Positions 62,573 through 64,000 of a stretch of DNA of 64,000 nucleotides are shown here, in pieces. How positions within the stretch are numbered: position 1 is the stretch's first letter; each line of letters starts with the position of its first letter. Position numbers and translations under genes: made by a program. The notes beneath the pieces are model-generated. The model was not told where the DNA came from. It made no database searches and saw only the letters and a program-made list of their open reading frames with translations. The DNA lies in the NCBI RefSeq assembly GCF_000001735.4, contig NC_003076.8, forward strand, positions 7,006,001 through 7,070,000, written 5' to 3'. This DNA comes from Arabidopsis thaliana (Eukaryota > Streptophyta > Magnoliopsida > Brassicales > Brassicaceae).

Positions 62573-63250
62573 AGCTGATTTCTCAATTATTGGTTCCTTT
62601 TGATTTACAGATCTAAGCCCAAGCCGATGGGCTGAGAGAATAATCTCGCCGGAGCATTCACCAATATTCAAAATCGAAATAAAATGTCGAATTCAATTCA
62701 GACGCAATTCAATCAAAGATACTCTAAAACTTTGACCACGTATCGTTGGGTTTGAAGCAAAACACGAATCTCTTGCTCCCGAGATTTAAACCATGGACTT
62801 GCAAAAACAATCAAGCAGCCCCAGAAAAATCTTCCAGAACCGACGAAAACAAACAGTAGTGATTGTTTCTTCTGCTGCAATCGAATCGAGAACAAATGCG
62901 AGAGACTAATAGAAAGAGAAAAGAGGTAAGCAAGTAGAGAGACCCGATCACGAGTCCAGAAGCTCCAAAGAAACGAAGAAGGAAGCTCAGATTCGCAGAT
63001 GAAACAGAAGATGAGATTACGAATTGGTAAAATTTGAAAAAAGAAGACAAGTATATATGAGGAAGAAGAAGAAGAGGATAGAGAGAAAAAGAAGGGTTTA
63101 TGATATAGAGAGAGATGATGATGATGATAATAGTTTTCTCAGCTGTTTCCTTTGTTTGTGTCGAGAGACAAAGGAGAAGATTGGATCGGGGAAGAGAGAG
63201 AGAGAGAGACGACGACGACGACGCAACAAAACCACAATTTCTCTCTTCTT
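62573..63250 (-). promoter_or_regulatory. SAC4 leader and proximal promoter
   Basis: The region upstream of the SAC4 ATG is CT-rich on the gene strand and holds ORFs of 79 aa (63050-62811) and 60 aa (62895-62713). If the leader is not spliced, these would be upstream ORFs. No convincing TATA box was found. Confidence 0.4.
63191..63223. repeat. GA then GAC microsatellite upstream of SAC4
   Basis: A run of GA dinucleotides passes directly into five GAC triplets. On the gene strand this reads GTC then TC repeats, a common feature of plant leaders. Confidence 0.75.
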
Positions 63251-64000
63251 TAAAACAAAAAAGATTTTTTTAAGGGATCTTTAAATTAAAAAGAAAAAAA
63301 AAGAGCCCGTGACGAAGCAATATATACTAACAGCTGTCTGGCCGCTAATGGAATAGCTGCACTTTCGAGGACTTATGTTATGTACTCTCTCTCTTTCTCT
63401 CTTTATCCAGTTTTCCAGTTACACCTATAATTCTGAGTAACTTTAGTTAATAAGAATAAATAGTATATAGAACTAAATGTGTTTGGTAAAAAAAAAGAAT
63501 AAAGTAAATGAAAATCATTTGTAGACTTGATACAAAAATACTAATGATTTTTTTTTATATATGTAGAGGATGAGTCATTCTAACAAAAGTTTTGTTAATA
63601 CTAAAAAGGTACAAACAAATCATGTTTTGAATATTGGAGATGGTGATGTCAACAACAGAAAAAATGAAAATTATCTGAGAAAGTATGACAAAAACATGAT
63701 AAACTATTTTAGTGTTCTTATGACAATTTTTATTATAATAATTAGACTTCTATCGAATCACAATTTGTGAGTTTATAGAATCACAATATGTGAATCACAA
63801 TTACTAATTAAACCATTGGAGATGGTGATGCTTTTATGTTTTAAAATTGTAATAATATGGATTTTTCGTTGTTAAATAAAAAGAAATGTGATTAAATGCC
63901 TATTAGTATATAAAAAACATGATAAACCATAAGACATTCTAATTGTAAGTAATGGTTAGTTAATATTTGATTGTTCACTAAGTAATATATCTATATATAC
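63251..64000. other. Right-edge intergenic DNA
   Basis: AT-rich, with a CT tract at 63380-63400. The repeated words AATCACAA and TTGGAGATGGTGATG (63633 and 63817) were noted. No gene seen before the window ends. Confidence 0.4.

Overview
The window is plant nuclear DNA. It is AT-rich, its genes carry many short GT-AG introns, and its gene order is one I recognise from Arabidopsis thaliana chromosome 5 (around At5g20700 to At5g20840). Rebuilding the exons by hand gives proteins of 826 aa (BGAL7), 253 aa (CPN20), 1164 aa (ARF7), 205 aa (PMEI), 808 aa (SUS1) and 831 aa (SAC4), each with every phase closing. These equal the lengths I recall for the A. thaliana proteins, so the source is A. thaliana or a very close relative. 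That assignment rests on recalled knowledge and was not searched.

Layout. 0.2-1.0 kb: FLZ zinc-finger gene (-). 4.5-8.0 kb: beta-galactosidase BGAL7 (+). 9.0-10.4 kb: chloroplast co-chaperonin CPN20 (+), converging on the auxin response factor ARF7/NPH4 (-, 10.7-15.5 kb). 19.9-20.5 kb: pectin methylesterase inhibitor-like gene (-). 21.4-33.2 kb: one 11.8-kb Mutator-like transposon. 34.0-34.6 kb: small membrane protein gene (-). 35.1-37.0 kb: 5'-truncated LINE. 38.8-39.6 kb (+) and 40.9-41.3 kb (-): two SAUR genes. 44.6-48.0 kb: sucrose synthase SUS1 (-), with a leader intron reaching about 49.2 kb. 55.6-62.6 kb: SAC-domain phosphoinositide phosphatase SAC4 (-).

The main find is the transposon. 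Both ends were located directly. There is a 9-bp target duplication (TAACTTCAA at 21422-21430 and 33194-33202) and a pair of terminal inverted repeats of about 87 bp. Inside are a DUF1985/Ulp1 SUMO-protease-like gene (+), two mutually related F-box-like genes facing each other, and a MURA-type transposase (-). The layout is symmetric: ULP, F-box, F-box, transposase, with the left pair reading right and the right pair reading left. The DNA upstream of each F-box-like gene is packed with GTAC-core motifs, on one side as 244-bp tandem repeats. The transposase has four lesions and the protease has one broken exon junction, so this copy is probably immobile, but both F-box-like frames are open.

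The host genes are ordinary single-copy loci. Several bear on growth, auxin and carbohydrate: ARF7 and two SAUR genes in auxin output, SUS1 in sucrose cleavage, BGAL7 and PMEI in the cell wall. There is no sign that they form a functional cluster. The remaining DNA is long AT-rich intergenic sequence with a few decayed transposon relics.
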